Shown here: positions 15,583 through 23,875 of the stretch, piece after piece
How positions within the stretch are numbered: the first letter of the stretch is position 1
Layout: every line of letters starts with the position of its first letter
From: Frigididesulfovibrio sp031551885
GTDB lineage: Bacteria; Desulfobacterota; Desulfovibrionia; Desulfovibrionales; Desulfovibrionaceae
Assembly (NCBI GenBank): GCA_031551885.1
Contig: JAVBMX010000035.1
Location: 1 to 64,000, forward strand
DNA length: 64,000 nucleotides
Direction: 5' to 3'
Made by a program: the position numbers and the translations under genes
The notes under the pieces: model-generated
Seen by the model: the letters and a program-made list of their open reading frames with translations, nothing else
Told to the model about the DNA's origin: nothing
Database searches by the model: none

Positions 15583-16770
15583 GTGTCACGATTTCTCAAA
15601 GATTTTTCGCTCACCGCCGGGGTGGCCGGACTCTTGGCGGTTGTCGTTTCCTACGCAGGCTCGGCTGTGATCATTTTTCAGGCGGCGCATCTGGCCGGCC
15701 TGTCCGAGGAGTTGACGTCCTCGTGGCTCTGGGCCGTGTCCATCGGCAGCGGCATCACCGGCATACTGCTCAGCCTGCGCATGAAAACCCCAATCCTTAC
15801 CGCCTGGTCCACTCCCGGCGCGGCCCTGCTGGTCGTGATGCTGCCCGGCGTTCCTCTTGCCGAGGCGGTGGGCGCGTATATGGCAAGCGCGGTGATCGTC
15901 ACGGTGATCGGTCTGACGGGTTCTCTGGACGTCATCATGCGCCGCATACCCGTGGCCGTGAGCTCGGGCATGTTCGCGGGCATCCTGTTCAGTTTCGGGG
16001 CCAAGGTGTTTACATCCATTCCGGCGGCTCCGGCGCTCGGCCTGCCGATGCTCGCCTGCTTTCTGCTCTGCAAACGCCTGTCGCCCCGCTATGCGGTGGC
16101 CGCCGTCATGGTCGTGGGCATCATCATCTCGGCCCTGATGGGGTTGACCCACGTCGACGCGCTGCGGCTTTCCTGGGCCAAGCCTGTGTTCACGGCGCCG
16201 GCCTGGTCAAGCTCCACCATTCTCGGCATCGGCATACCCCTGGCTCTTGTCACCCTGACCGGGCAATACATTTCGGGCATGGCCGTGCTCCATGCTTCGG
16301 GGTATCAGGTGCGCTCCGACGGCATCATGACCATGACCGGCATCTGCTCGCTCCTGTTCGCGCCGTTCGGCTCGCATGCGATCAACCTCTCGTCGCTCAC
16401 CGCCGCCATCTGCACCGGCCGCGAAGCGCACGAAGACCCCGCCCGGCGCTACGTGGCGGGCATCGTCTGCGGCGGCCTGTACATCATCGTCGGCATGTTC
16501 GGCACAACGCTCATGTCGCTTTTCGCCGCCCTGCCCGCCGCCTTCATCGCCGCGCTCGCCGGCCTTGCCCTGCTCGGCGCCTTCACGGCGGGAATCTCCG
16601 GCGTCTTCAACGACAGCGCCAATATGGAAGCCGGGATCATCGCCTTTTTGGCCACGGCCTCCGGCATGGAGTTCCTCGGCCTTGGCGCGCCCTTCTGGGG
16701 TTTGGTCTTTGGAACCGCGGCGTATCTTGTTCTGAAAAAAACCGCCCTCGGGTCGCGGACGGCAAAGTAA
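15583..16770 (+). CDS. BenE-family transporter (benzoate/H+ symporter-like)
   Basis: A 395-residue inner-membrane protein with about 11-12 hydrophobic helices and the BenE signatures TPILTAWSTPGAALL, PVAVSSGMFAGILF, GQYISGMAVL and FGSHAINLSSLTAAIC. The fold is the nucleobase-ascorbate-type transporter fold. BenE of aerobes carries benzoate, but the substrate here is open, since no aromatic degradation genes are nearby. The frame runs back to 15121, over the repeat element, but GAGGAAAG precedes a GTG at 15583 and the protein homology begins there. The upstream structured repeat may lie in its 5' leader. Confidence 0.85.
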   Translation: MSRFLKDFSLTAGVAGLLAVVVSYAGSAVIIFQAAHLAGLSEELTSSWLWAVSIGSGITGILLSLRMKTPILTAWSTPGAALLVVMLPGVPLAEAVGAYMASAVIVTVIGLTGSLDVIMRRIPVAVSSGMFAGILFSFGAKVFTSIPAAPALGLPMLACFLLCKRLSPRYAVAAVMVVGIIISALMGLTHVDALRLSWAKPVFTAPAWSSSTILGIGIPLALVTLTGQYISGMAVLHASGYQVRSDGIMTMTGICSLLFAPFGSHAINLSSLTAAICTGREAHEDPARRYVAGIVCGGLYIIVGMFGTTLMSLFAALPAAFIAALAGLALLGAFTAGISGVFNDSANMEAGIIAFLATASGMEFLGLGAPFWGLVFGTAAYLVLKKTALGSRTAK

Positions 16771-16811
16771 GGCAAGCGCTTCACCGACAAATCGGCTGTT
16801 CCGCTCCAAAG

Positions 16812-16873
16812 AAAACGGCAAAAGCCTTTTCCCGGAACGGAACCCCGCCCGAGGAAAAGGCTTTTGCCGTTTT
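16812..16873. terminator. Bidirectional terminator between the BenE gene and queF
   Basis: A perfect 21-bp stem beginning AAAACGGCAAAAGCC and ending in its complement, with a T-run on either strand. It serves the two convergent genes. Confidence 0.9.
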
Positions 16874-16916
16874 GGAAGCGTCGTTTTTCGCGCGCCCGAG
16901 GCGGCGAAGCACCCCG

Positions 16917-17435
16917 CTACCAGAGTTTGCGCAGGTCTTCTTTGTCCGCCGTTTTCAGACCGGGGGCGAAGTGCTCGACCCGCACGGAAATATGCGTGCC
17001 GCCGCGCACATTGAACAGGCCTTCCACGGTCAGCCGGCGCGGAGCCAGAACCACAATCAGGTCATCGGCGATCTTGTTGGTCAGGCTTTCCATGAAAGAA
17101 CCGTGATTGCGAAAGGCCCCCATGTAGAGTTTGAAGCTTTTGGATTCCACGCACTTTTCTCCCGGCGCGTACGTCACCACGATGCGCCCGAAGTCCGGCT
17201 GCCCGGTCATGGGGCACAGGCTGGTAAACTCCGGATGCTCAAAGCGGATCACATAGTCGCGCCCGGGATAGCGATTGGGGAAGGCCTCCAAAATGGAGGC
17301 GTCGGGGTTATCGAACCGAAAGCTCGTGGGCTTGCCCAGCTTGGTCAGCCCGGCGGTTTCGGTCTTGGCCGGGGCCTTGGGCGTTCCGGTCGTTTTTTTC
17401 GGCGCGGTTTTCTTGGTCGCGGAAGTCTTGGTCAT
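16917..17435 (-). CDS. queF: NADPH-dependent 7-cyano-7-deazaguanine reductase (QueF)
   Basis: A 172-residue QueF, which reduces preQ0 to preQ1 in queuosine biosynthesis. The active site is visible in TSLCPMTGQPDFG: nucleophile Cys74 and Asp81, with the family's ESKSFKLY motif after it. The core matches the short (unimodular, B. subtilis-like) class. The first ~28 residues are an unusual low-complexity Lys/Thr/Ala/Pro tail absent from typical QueF. The frame is open further, but AAGGAT precedes the ATG at 17435. The tail could be disordered or RNA-binding, or a later ATG-less start could be used. It is monocistronic here. Confidence 0.92.
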   Translation of the reverse strand: MTKTSATKKTAPKKTTGTPKAPAKTETAGLTKLGKPTSFRFDNPDASILEAFPNRYPGRDYVIRFEHPEFTSLCPMTGQPDFGRIVVTYAPGEKCVESKSFKLYMGAFRNHGSFMESLTNKIADDLIVVLAPRRLTVEGLFNVRGGTHISVRVEHFAPGLKTADKEDLRKLW

Positions 17436-17539
17436 GGTGAATCCTTCTTCTCGGTGAACGAATGTCTCGGATATAGCCGCAGCGCCCGGCAATGTCTACG
17501 TTCCTGAATGTCCAAGGCCGGAAGAGCGACCCGTCTGTC

Positions 17540-17826
17540 GGCCGGTGGTTCGATTTGGCGTCGGACAAGGAAGGCGAAGCTTTGGCGATGGGGTTGACCA
17601 TTCCGTAGGACAGCGGAATGAGACGCGGGAGCATAGCGACCGCGCCCGAAGGGCGAGTCGCAGGATGCGGCGAGTCAACTCTTCGGTCCTCCCCCGGGTC
17701 ATTCCGCAGGAAAGCGGAATGGACGCCGGAGGTCTTCCGACGGTGCCCGGAGGGCGAGGCACAGGAGGTGCCGAGTCAACACAAAGCAAGCCTGACGCAG
17801 GAGCACGCCAAATCGAACCACCGGCC
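17540..17826. repeat. MITE-like unit with 22-bp perfect terminal inverted repeats
   Basis: GGCCGGTGGTTCGATTTGGC at 17540 onward is repeated exactly in inverse at 17805-17826, giving a 287-bp unit between queF and cobT. Inside are two tandem versions of a ~90-bp module. Each starts with an inverted ATTCCG..CGGAAT hairpin and ends GAGTCAAC. The second part of the module recurs at about 52059-52118. No open frame of interest is present. The structure fits a miniature inverted-repeat element. No clear target-site duplication is visible. Confidence 0.65.
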
Positions 17827-17894
17827 CCGGTTGCCTGAGAGCGGCGGACGGTATACAAAAACTCCTCCCCCAAACCCGCAACCCCCGGAACGCC

Positions 17895-18968
17895 ATGCAC
17901 ACCCTCCCGACCGTATCCCTCGCCGCCGAACTTGCCGCCCTTGAACCGGTCAATACCGGCCTGGAACCCGCGGCCCGCGCCCATCTGGACAACCTGACCA
18001 AGCCCGTGGGCAGCCTCGGCCGCCTGGAAGACTTGGCCACCCGCCTGTACTGCATCCAAGACGGTCGCACCCCGCTCGCCGCCGCTCCCGCCCGGATGAT
18101 CACCATCGCCGGCGACCACGGCGTGGTGGCCCAGGGCATCGCCCTCACCCCCCAGGCGGTCACCGTCCAGATGGTTCTGAATTTTCTCAACAACGGCGCT
18201 GGGATCAACGTGCTCTGCCGCGCCGCCGACGTGGATTTCCAGGTCGTCGACGCCGGGGTCCTTTCCGACTTCGAACCCCACGAACGCCTGGTTCGGGCCA
18301 AAATCGGCCGGGGCACGGCGGATCTTTCCCAAGGCCCGGCCATGAGCCGCGACGACTGCCTCCGCGCCCTGGAACTGGGCATCGCCCTGGCCGAAATGGC
18401 CCACGCGGACGGCATGCGGGTTGTGGGCATGGGCGAAATGGGCATCGGCAACACCACGCCCTCCAGCGCCCTGTTCTGCGCGTATCTCGGCATTTCCCCG
18501 GCCGAAGCCGTGGGCATGGGAGCGGGCATTCCCCCCAAAGGTCTGGCCCACAAAACCGAAATCATCGCTCAAGGGCTGCGGGCCAATGCCGAAGCCGTCC
18601 AATCCGGCGACCCCGTGGCCGTCCTCGCGGCCCTCGGCGGGTATGAAATCGCCGCCCTGGCCGGTCTGGTCATCGGCGCGGCCCGGCGCAAGCTGGCCGT
18701 GATGGTCGACGGGTTCATCGCCACAGCCGCCTGCACCGCCGCCGCCAGAATCGCCCCGGCCGTCACCGGATACTGCTTCTTTAGCCACGGCTCGGCCGAA
18801 GCCGGGCACGTCCGCGCCCTCAAACGCCTTGGACAAAAACCCCTGCTCGACCTCGGCCTGCGCCTGGGCGAAGGCACCGGCGCGGCCCTGGGCATCTTTC
18901 TGCTGAAATCCGCCGCCGCCATCTTCAACGAAATGGCCACGTTCGAGTCGGCCGGAGTAAAGGTTTAG
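17895..18968 (+). CDS. cobT: Nicotinate-nucleotide-dimethylbenzimidazole phosphoribosyltransferase
   Basis: A 357-residue CobT, which makes alpha-ribazole phosphate for the lower ligand of cobalamin. Family marks include LTKPVGSLGRLEDLA near residue 35, ITIAGDHGVVAQG, FLNNGAGINVL, GMGEMGIGNTTPSSALF and the C-terminal LGEGTGAALG. The catalytic Glu position lies in the last motif. Length is standard. No other cobalamin genes are in the window and no cobalamin riboswitch is visible. Corrinoids are needed by sulfate reducers for the acetyl-CoA pathway and methyltransferases. Confidence 0.95.
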   Translation: MHTLPTVSLAAELAALEPVNTGLEPAARAHLDNLTKPVGSLGRLEDLATRLYCIQDGRTPLAAAPARMITIAGDHGVVAQGIALTPQAVTVQMVLNFLNNGAGINVLCRAADVDFQVVDAGVLSDFEPHERLVRAKIGRGTADLSQGPAMSRDDCLRALELGIALAEMAHADGMRVVGMGEMGIGNTTPSSALFCAYLGISPAEAVGMGAGIPPKGLAHKTEIIAQGLRANAEAVQSGDPVAVLAALGGYEIAALAGLVIGAARRKLAVMVDGFIATAACTAAARIAPAVTGYCFFSHGSAEAGHVRALKRLGQKPLLDLGLRLGEGTGAALGIFLLKSAAAIFNEMATFESAGVKV

Positions 18969-19013
18969 GGAGAGGAAAAGAAAAGCAAGGGAAGAGGAGT
19001 GTCTTCCGTCTCC

Positions 19014-19215
19014 GGCGGCTCGGGGCTCCGCCCCGCCCCCCGGCAGGGGAAATGATTTCCCCTGCACCCCTCAATTGAGTGAACAATACGCTCGATAAAA
19101 CGAAGCGATCCCCGCAATGAAGGCCCCGCAAGAAGAAATTCTTGGGGGCCTTCTTCGCACGGTGTAGCCCTGGAGCTTTTGGAAGCATTCCAGAGGAATG
19201 CACAGGAAAGGCGCG
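19014..19215 (-). repeat. Long dispersed intergenic repeat, inverted copy beside dedA
   Basis: Read on the minus strand this stretch resembles 20340-20560 on the plus strand. The shared order is a CATTCC..GGAATG hairpin, AAGGCCCCC(C)AAGAA..TTGCGGGGCCT, a variable middle, ATTGAGGGG, GGGGAAATCATTTCCCC and GGGGCGGAGCCCCG. The two copies are inverted around the DedA gene. It contains the widespread GGGGCTCCGCCCC and GGGGAAATGATTTCCCC palindromes. With 19216-19383 it fills the 414-bp cobT-dedA gap, where I see no gene. Confidence 0.55.
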
Positions 19216-19322
19216 GGCAACGCAAATCCCTCTGCGCGGTCAGGGCCATAAAAACTCTTCCTCCTCCACACGCCGTGCCGGTATACGCTTCCTGCCGGTA
19301 TACTCAGCACCCTCACAACTGA

Positions 19323-19352
19323 GGGGGGTCGGGGGAAATCATTTCCCCCGAC
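19323..19352. repeat. GGGGGAAATCATTTCCCCC palindrome
   Basis: A short copy of the palindromic module common to the intergenic repeats of this window, just after the DedA gene stop on the minus strand. It may double as a terminator-like hairpin. Confidence 0.45.
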
Positions 19353-19383
19353 CGCCGGAGGCGGAATCGTATACATCTTTCAT

Positions 19384-20064
19384 TTATTCTTCTTCCCGCT
19401 TGGCCTTTCGCTTCCGCAGCACATGCCGCGTCCACTCGATGACCACCGGCAGGACGGAAACCAGGATGATTCCGTAAATCAGCAAGCTGAAGTTCTTCTG
19501 CACGAAAGGCAGGTTGCCGAGCAGGGTTCCGGCCGTGACGATGCCGAAAACCCAAATCAACGCGCCGGTGACGTTGAAGAGCAAAAACCGCCCCTGGTGC
19601 ATGCCCGCCACCCCGGCCACAAAGGGCGCGAACGTGCGGATGATCGGGATAAACCGGGCCAAAATGATCGCCTTGCCGCCGTGTTTTTCATAGAACGCAT
19701 GGGCTTCTTCCAAATACCCGCGTTTAAGCAGGCGGTAGTTCTTCTGGAACACAGGCGGACCAATCCATTTGCCGATGCGGAAGTTCACGGCATCGCCGAT
19801 GATCGCCGCACCCAGCAGAACGGCGCACAAAGGCACATAATCGAGCATGCCCGCGCCGACCAAGGTACCGCCCGCAAAGAGCAGCGAGTCGCCGGGCAGA
19901 AACGGCGTGACCACCAATCCCGTCTCACAGAATACAATCAGAAATAAAAACAGATAAACCAGCACCCCGTAGTTCTGGGCCAGCTCGCGCAGATGCACGT
20001 CGATGTGCAGGGCCATGTCCAAGAGATAAAGGATACCGGCCCAGATTTCCGCGAAAATTTCCAT
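19384..20064 (-). CDS. DedA family inner-membrane protein
   Basis: A 226-residue DedA/SNARE-associated family protein with four to five hydrophobic helices. It has the family glutamate and PGD turn in FCETGLVVTPFLPGDSLLF and the conserved FYEKHGGKAIILARFIPIIRTFAPFVAG segment holding the essential arginines. DedA proteins act in lipid-carrier flipping and membrane charge balance. AAGGAATAT precedes the ATG at 20064; upstream in-frame sequence is proline-rich noise. Flanked on both sides by related repeats in inverted orientation. Confidence 0.9.
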   Translation of the reverse strand: MEIFAEIWAGILYLLDMALHIDVHLRELAQNYGVLVYLFLFLIVFCETGLVVTPFLPGDSLLFAGGTLVGAGMLDYVPLCAVLLGAAIIGDAVNFRIGKWIGPPVFQKNYRLLKRGYLEEAHAFYEKHGGKAIILARFIPIIRTFAPFVAGVAGMHQGRFLLFNVTGALIWVFGIVTAGTLLGNLPFVQKNFSLLIYGIILVSVLPVVIEWTRHVLRKRKAKREEE

Positions 20065-20339
20065 ATATTCCTTTGTGGGGAAAGAGAAGAAGGGCGGAGG
20101 AAGGGGAGGCCGCTTTTGAGGAAAAAGGGGCCTCCCCCTCCCCCGCGCCCCCATCCCCTCCACCAAAAAACTTTAGCTTGGCTGACGTGGGGTGTTCATA
20201 ATCCAAAAGAGATGTGCTTGACCACAAGAAGCTTCCACCCGGAATCCTTCTTCCGACAGAGCGGGTCAGAGCAGGCATTCTTCACGACTCCTCCAGACGC
20301 TCGATGACTCTCACGGAAAAAAGCGAACCGCCGCCACCA

Positions 20340-20560
20340 TGCCTTGGTCTTGCGACGTTTTCAAGCATTCCGGAGGAATGCGGCAGTAAGGCGCACGCCC
20401 ACCTTGCATCACCACGTGCGAATAAGGCCCCCCAAGAAATTTTTCCTGCGGGGCCTCTGTCTCGGCATTCGTTCCCATTTCGGTGGGCGCATAGCGCATC
20501 CAATCGAGGGGGTCCGGGGGAAATCATTTCCCCCGGCGGGGCGTGGGGCGGAGCCCCGCT
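20340..20560 (+). repeat. Long dispersed intergenic repeat, second copy beside dedA
   Basis: The counterpart of 19014-19215 in the opposite orientation, with the same module order and about the same length. It lies between the DedA gene and frr and ends in the GGGGCGGAGCCCC palindrome 10 bp from the frr stop. The whole 20065-20571 gap otherwise holds no gene I can support. Confidence 0.55.
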
Positions 20561-20571
20561 CTTCTCCCCTC

Positions 20572-21126
20572 TTACAATTCCATGATCTCTTTTTCTTTCG
20601 CCTTACAGGCGTGATCCACTTTGGCCACGTAATCATCTGTAAGCTTTTGGATCGCTTCGGTCATTTTTTTGATTTCGTCTTCGCTGTGGGCTTTGTCTTT
20701 TTCGAGCTTTTTGAGGGCATCGTTGGCGTCGCGGCGGATGTTGCGCACGGCCACTTTGGTTTCTTCACCGTATTTACGGGCGACCTTGACCAGGTCTTTG
20801 CGGCGGTCTTCGGTCAGGGGCGGAATATTAATGCGGATGATCTTGCCGTCGTTGACCGGGGTCAGACCGAGGTCGGACTTGAGGATGGCCTTTTCCACCA
20901 GGGCGAAGGCGGCTCTGTCCCAAGGCTGGATGGTGATGCTGCGGCTGTCCGGCACGGCCACGGAGGCGATTTGCCCGACAGGGGTGGGGGTGCCGTAGTA
21001 GTCGACCTTCAAGCCGTCCACCAGCGAGGTGGAGGCGCGCCCGGTGCGCAGCTTGCCGAAGTCGCGGTCCAGCGCGCCCAGGGCTTTTTGCATGCGCTCT
21101 TCCGCATCTTTTTTCACAGCTTCCAT
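20572..21126 (-). CDS. frr: Ribosome recycling factor
   Basis: A 184-residue RRF, which with EF-G splits post-termination ribosomes. The standard sequence is complete: ALDRDFGKLRTGRAS near the start, YYGTPTPVGQIASV, PWDRAAFALVEKAI, NDGKIIRINIPPLTEDRR, and a helical tail with VRNIRRDAND. GGAGGATC lies upstream of the ATG at 21126. It is the last gene of the rpsB-tsf-pyrH-frr cluster and lies 25 nt after pyrH. Confidence 0.97.
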   Translation of the reverse strand: MEAVKKDAEERMQKALGALDRDFGKLRTGRASTSLVDGLKVDYYGTPTPVGQIASVAVPDSRSITIQPWDRAAFALVEKAILKSDLGLTPVNDGKIIRINIPPLTEDRRKDLVKVARKYGEETKVAVRNIRRDANDALKKLEKDKAHSEDEIKKMTEAIQKLTDDYVAKVDHACKAKEKEIMEL

Positions 21127-21151
21127 AAGAGAGATCCTCCAGGTAGGCGTA

Positions 21152-21871
21152 TCAGCCGTTGGCGCAAACCACGGTGCCCACGTTCTCGCCCAGCACCAGA
21201 CGTTTGATGCTGCCGCCGAGCATGCTGCACACGACGATCGGCACATTGTTTTCCATGGCCAGGGTGATGGCCGTGTAGTCCATGACGCCGAGCTGCTTGT
21301 GCAGGGCGTCGGTGTAGCTGACCCTGTCGAAGCGCACGGCGTCGGCGTGTTTCATGGGGTCTTTGTCATAGACCCCGTCCACTTTGGTGGCCTTGATGAT
21401 GGCCTCGCACTTCAACTCCATGCCGCGCAGGGCGGCGGCGGAGTCGGTGGTGAAATACGGGTTGCCCGTGCCGGCCGCGCAAATGACCACCCTGCCCTTT
21501 TCCAGATGCCGCAGGGCGCGCCGCCGGATATACGGCTCGCAAACTTCCTGCATGGTGATGGCCGAAAGCACGCGGGTGTCGTGCCCGAGTTTTTCCAGGG
21601 CGTCCTGCACGGCCACGGCGTTCATGATCGTGGCGAGCATGCCCATGTAGTCGGCGCTGGAGCGATCCATGCCTTTGGCCGAACCCGCCAAGCCGCGAAA
21701 GATGTTCCCCCCGCCGATAACCAGGGCGATTTCCACGCCAAGAGCCAGAATCTCGCCGATTTCTTTACATATCTTTGAAACGGTTTCCGGGTCAATGCCG
21801 AACTTGGCCTCGCCGGCCAGGGCCTCTCCGGAAAGTTTGACCAAAACGCGCTTGTAGGCGAGAGGAGCCAT
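21152..21871 (-). CDS. pyrH: Uridylate kinase (UMP kinase)
   Basis: A 239-residue bacterial UMP kinase of the amino-acid-kinase fold, making UDP for nucleotide and cell-wall pools. Motifs: KRVLVKLSGEALAG, IALVIGGGNIFRG, MGMLATIMNA, CAAGTGNPYFTTDSAAALR and KATKVDGVYDKDP. AAGGTCG precedes the ATG. It is separated from tsf by a glycosyltransferase gene, which is not the usual neighbour. Confidence 0.97.
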   Translation of the reverse strand: MAPLAYKRVLVKLSGEALAGEAKFGIDPETVSKICKEIGEILALGVEIALVIGGGNIFRGLAGSAKGMDRSSADYMGMLATIMNAVAVQDALEKLGHDTRVLSAITMQEVCEPYIRRRALRHLEKGRVVICAAGTGNPYFTTDSAAALRGMELKCEAIIKATKVDGVYDKDPMKHADAVRFDRVSYTDALHKQLGVMDYTAITLAMENNVPIVVCSMLGGSIKRLVLGENVGTVVCANG

Positions 21872-21920
21872 AAATCGACCTTCCTTGGTATGTTGCAGTG
21901 GCGATTCTGAGCGAGTACGC

Positions 21921-21970
21921 GGGGGGCTCCGCCCCCCGTTCCCCCCGGCGGGGTATGGGGCGGCAGCCCC
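21921..21970. repeat. GGGGCTCCGCCCC intergenic repeat
   Basis: GGGGGGCTCCGCCCCCC and a following GGGG..CGGCAGCCCC palindrome fill the gap between the glycosyltransferase stop and pyrH. It belongs to the same family as copies near 19021, 20540, 25902 and 37851. Confidence 0.5.
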
Positions 21971-21989
21971 AACATACCCACCCGAACCT

Positions 21990-22814
21990 TTATTTCTTTT
22001 GCTTATCCCAATCGTACGGCGCGCCCCAGGAGGCCTCGGCTTCGCGCACGTACTTGGAAAACGCGTAAAACGAGCCGTGGCAGGCGGCCAGAAAACCCGC
22101 CCTGCCGTCCAAAAATCCCAATTTGATTATATAGATGCGCAAAAACCGCGCCCAGCCGTGCAAAATGCCGCGCAGAACGCCGCCTCTCTTCCCTCTGGCG
22201 CGTAGCGACTCGGCCCCCTGCTCGGCGTAGGTGTTGAGCTTTTCCAACTGGTGGAAGAACCCCGTGTAGGGGTAGTGAATCAACTCCGCGTTCGGCCCGC
22301 CGACGTGGGCGGTGCGGCCGCTCGGGTGATAATGAATGTGCGCGTCTTGGCTGAAGGTCACTTCGCCGGTGCGGAAGACCCGCAGGATGTGGTCCGGGTG
22401 CCAGCCCCCGTGCTTCATGAAGCGGTCGAAGTACCACGAGGTGCGTCCCACGGAAAAGGCCGTGCAGGCGTCCGCCGGGGTATCGGCCAGGGCGTCGGCC
22501 TCGGCCACGGCGGCGGATATGGCCCGGGCCAAAGGCTCGGGGCAGATTTCGTCCTGGTCCACGATGAACAGCCAGCGGGTTTTGACCTTGGTCTGGGCAA
22601 AGGTGAACTGCGCGGCGAACCCTTGCCAGGCGTTGGAGATGAACTCGGCCCCGTGGGCGTCGCAAATCTCTTTGGTCGTATCCGAACTGCCGGAATCGAC
22701 GCAAAGGATATGCTCACAGAAAGCCAGAGAGGCGAGGCAGCGATCAAGCAGCCGTCGGCCGTTCATGGTCAGCACCACGGCGGTGATGCCGGGAAGTAGT
22801 CGGTCTTTGTCCAC
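21990..22814 (-). CDS. Family 2 glycosyltransferase (WaaE/KdtX-like)
   Basis: A 274-residue GT-A glycosyltransferase resembling the LPS-core WaaE/KdtX group. It has ITAVVLTMNGRRLLDRCLASL at the start, ILCVDSGSSDTTKEICDAHGAE, and the DxD-like DQDE metal site in LFIVDQDEICPE. FSVGRTSWYFDRFMKHGGWHPDHILRVF and the LEKLNTYAEQGA region complete the family pattern. It probably adds a sugar to lipopolysaccharide core. The open frame runs back to 23027 over a repeat element, but the GTG at 22814, 14 nt downstream of that element's 3' hairpin, gives a normal N-terminus. The start is therefore not certain. Confidence 0.85.
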   Translation of the reverse strand: MDKDRLLPGITAVVLTMNGRRLLDRCLASLAFCEHILCVDSGSSDTTKEICDAHGAEFISNAWQGFAAQFTFAQTKVKTRWLFIVDQDEICPEPLARAISAAVAEADALADTPADACTAFSVGRTSWYFDRFMKHGGWHPDHILRVFRTGEVTFSQDAHIHYHPSGRTAHVGGPNAELIHYPYTGFFHQLEKLNTYAEQGAESLRARGKRGGVLRGILHGWARFLRIYIIKLGFLDGRAGFLAACHGSFYAFSKYVREAEASWGAPYDWDKQKK

Positions 22815-22823
22815 CGTGCAACC

Positions 22824-22935
22824 TAGAGCATTTTCACTTTGAAAATGTTTATGAAACCGTATTTCAAAAGACTTCCGAACGAGTCCGCAAGCGGGTGTCC
22901 ACCAGAGCAAAGAAACTTTTTCAAAGTTACTTTGC
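22824..22935 (-). repeat. Two-hairpin dispersed element, copy B (upstream of the glycosyltransferase)
   Basis: On the minus strand: a 5' hairpin with GCAAAGTAACTT / AAGTTTCTTTGC, middle GGTGGACACCCGCTTGCGG then CTCGTTCGGAAGTCTT, and a 3' hairpin CATTTTC-AAAGT-GAAAATG (22829-22847) ending 14 nt before the proposed GTG start. It lies just after the tsf terminator, so it would sit in a separate 5' leader. Confidence 0.75.
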
Positions 22936-22955
22936 GCTATCCAAAAGAGGGCAAA

Positions 22956-22982
22956 AAAAGGGGCCTCGAAGAGGCCCCTTTT
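22956..22982 (-). terminator. Terminator of the rpsB-tsf transcript
   Basis: A 12-bp stem AAAAGGGGCCTC / GAGGCCCCTTTT with a 3-nt loop begins just after the tsf stop and is followed by a T-run on the minus strand. It implies that the glycosyltransferase and pyrH-frr are expressed from another promoter or by read-through. Confidence 0.85.
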
Positions 22983-22983
22983 C

Positions 22984-23853
22984 CTATTCTTCAGCGCCGC
23001 CGTCTTCGCCCAACTGCAGGCGCACAAAGCGCCGTACCGAGAGGGCGTCGCTCAGGGCCTTGCCTTGTTGCTCAAGCAGGGCCTTGATGGTCAGCTTGTC
23101 GTCGCGGATGTAGTTTTGCTCCACCAGGCAGACTTCCTGGTAGTACTTCTGGATCCGGCCGTCCACGATCTTGTCCACGATGTTCGCGGGCTTGCCTTCA
23201 TCCAGGGTCTTTTGCCGGAACACCTCACGCTCGCGCTCAACCAGGGCCGGGTCGAGAGAGGCCCGGTCCAGGGAAGCCGGAGAGGCGGCCGCCACCTGCA
23301 TGGCGATGTTTTTGGCCAGCTCGAGAACTTCGGGTTTTTTGGCGGAATCGGCCTTGCAGCCAAGTTCGACCAGAACGCCGATCTTGCCGTTGGAGTGCAC
23401 GTAGCAGCTCACCAGGCCTTCACCCTGCACGGCGAAGTCCGCGAAGCGGCCGACGGACATGTTTTCGCCCAGGGTGGCGATTTGGTTGTTCACGTCGTCG
23501 CCGATAAGGACGGCCAGGGCGGCGTCATCTTTGGGAGCGCCGGCGAAAACTTTGTCGGCCGTAGCTTTGGCGAAAGCTTGAAACTGGTCGCCGCGCGAAA
23601 CGAAGTCCGTCTCGCACTTCACTTCCACCAGGATGCCCCGGGAGTTGTCCGGAGCGACCTTGTGGGCCACGACGCCTTCAGAGGTGGCGCGGCCGGCTTT
23701 TTTGGCGGCCTTGGAAAGACCCTTCTGGCGCAGCCAATCGATGGCGCCTTCCAAGTTGCCGTCGCATTCTTCCAGGGCCTTTTTGCAGTCCATCATCCCG
23801 GCGCTGGTGCGTTCACGCAGTTCCTTCACCTGGGCGGCGCTGATCGTTGCCAT
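22984..23853 (-). CDS. tsf: Translation elongation factor Ts
   Basis: A 289-residue EF-Ts, the guanine-exchange factor of EF-Tu. The N-terminal UBA-like domain (VKELRERTSAGMMDCKKALEE) and the TDFVSRGDQF core are typical, with the full two-domain core and C-terminal coiled coil. There are two adjacent ATGs; the second, at 23853, has GGAG at a better distance. It follows rpsB with a 190-bp spacer that holds a structured repeat, longer than the usual spacer. Confidence 0.97.
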   Translation of the reverse strand: MATISAAQVKELRERTSAGMMDCKKALEECDGNLEGAIDWLRQKGLSKAAKKAGRATSEGVVAHKVAPDNSRGILVEVKCETDFVSRGDQFQAFAKATADKVFAGAPKDDAALAVLIGDDVNNQIATLGENMSVGRFADFAVQGEGLVSCYVHSNGKIGVLVELGCKADSAKKPEVLELAKNIAMQVAAASPASLDRASLDPALVEREREVFRQKTLDEGKPANIVDKIVDGRIQKYYQEVCLVEQNYIRDDKLTIKALLEQQGKALSDALSVRRFVRLQLGEDGGAEE

Positions 23854-23875
23854 CATCTTCTCCTTCAATATCTTG

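Noticed and set aside
17827..17894. Cobalamin riboswitch upstream of cobT
   Set aside because: Only about 70 bp separate the MITE-like unit from the start codon, and no B12-box-like sequence is visible.
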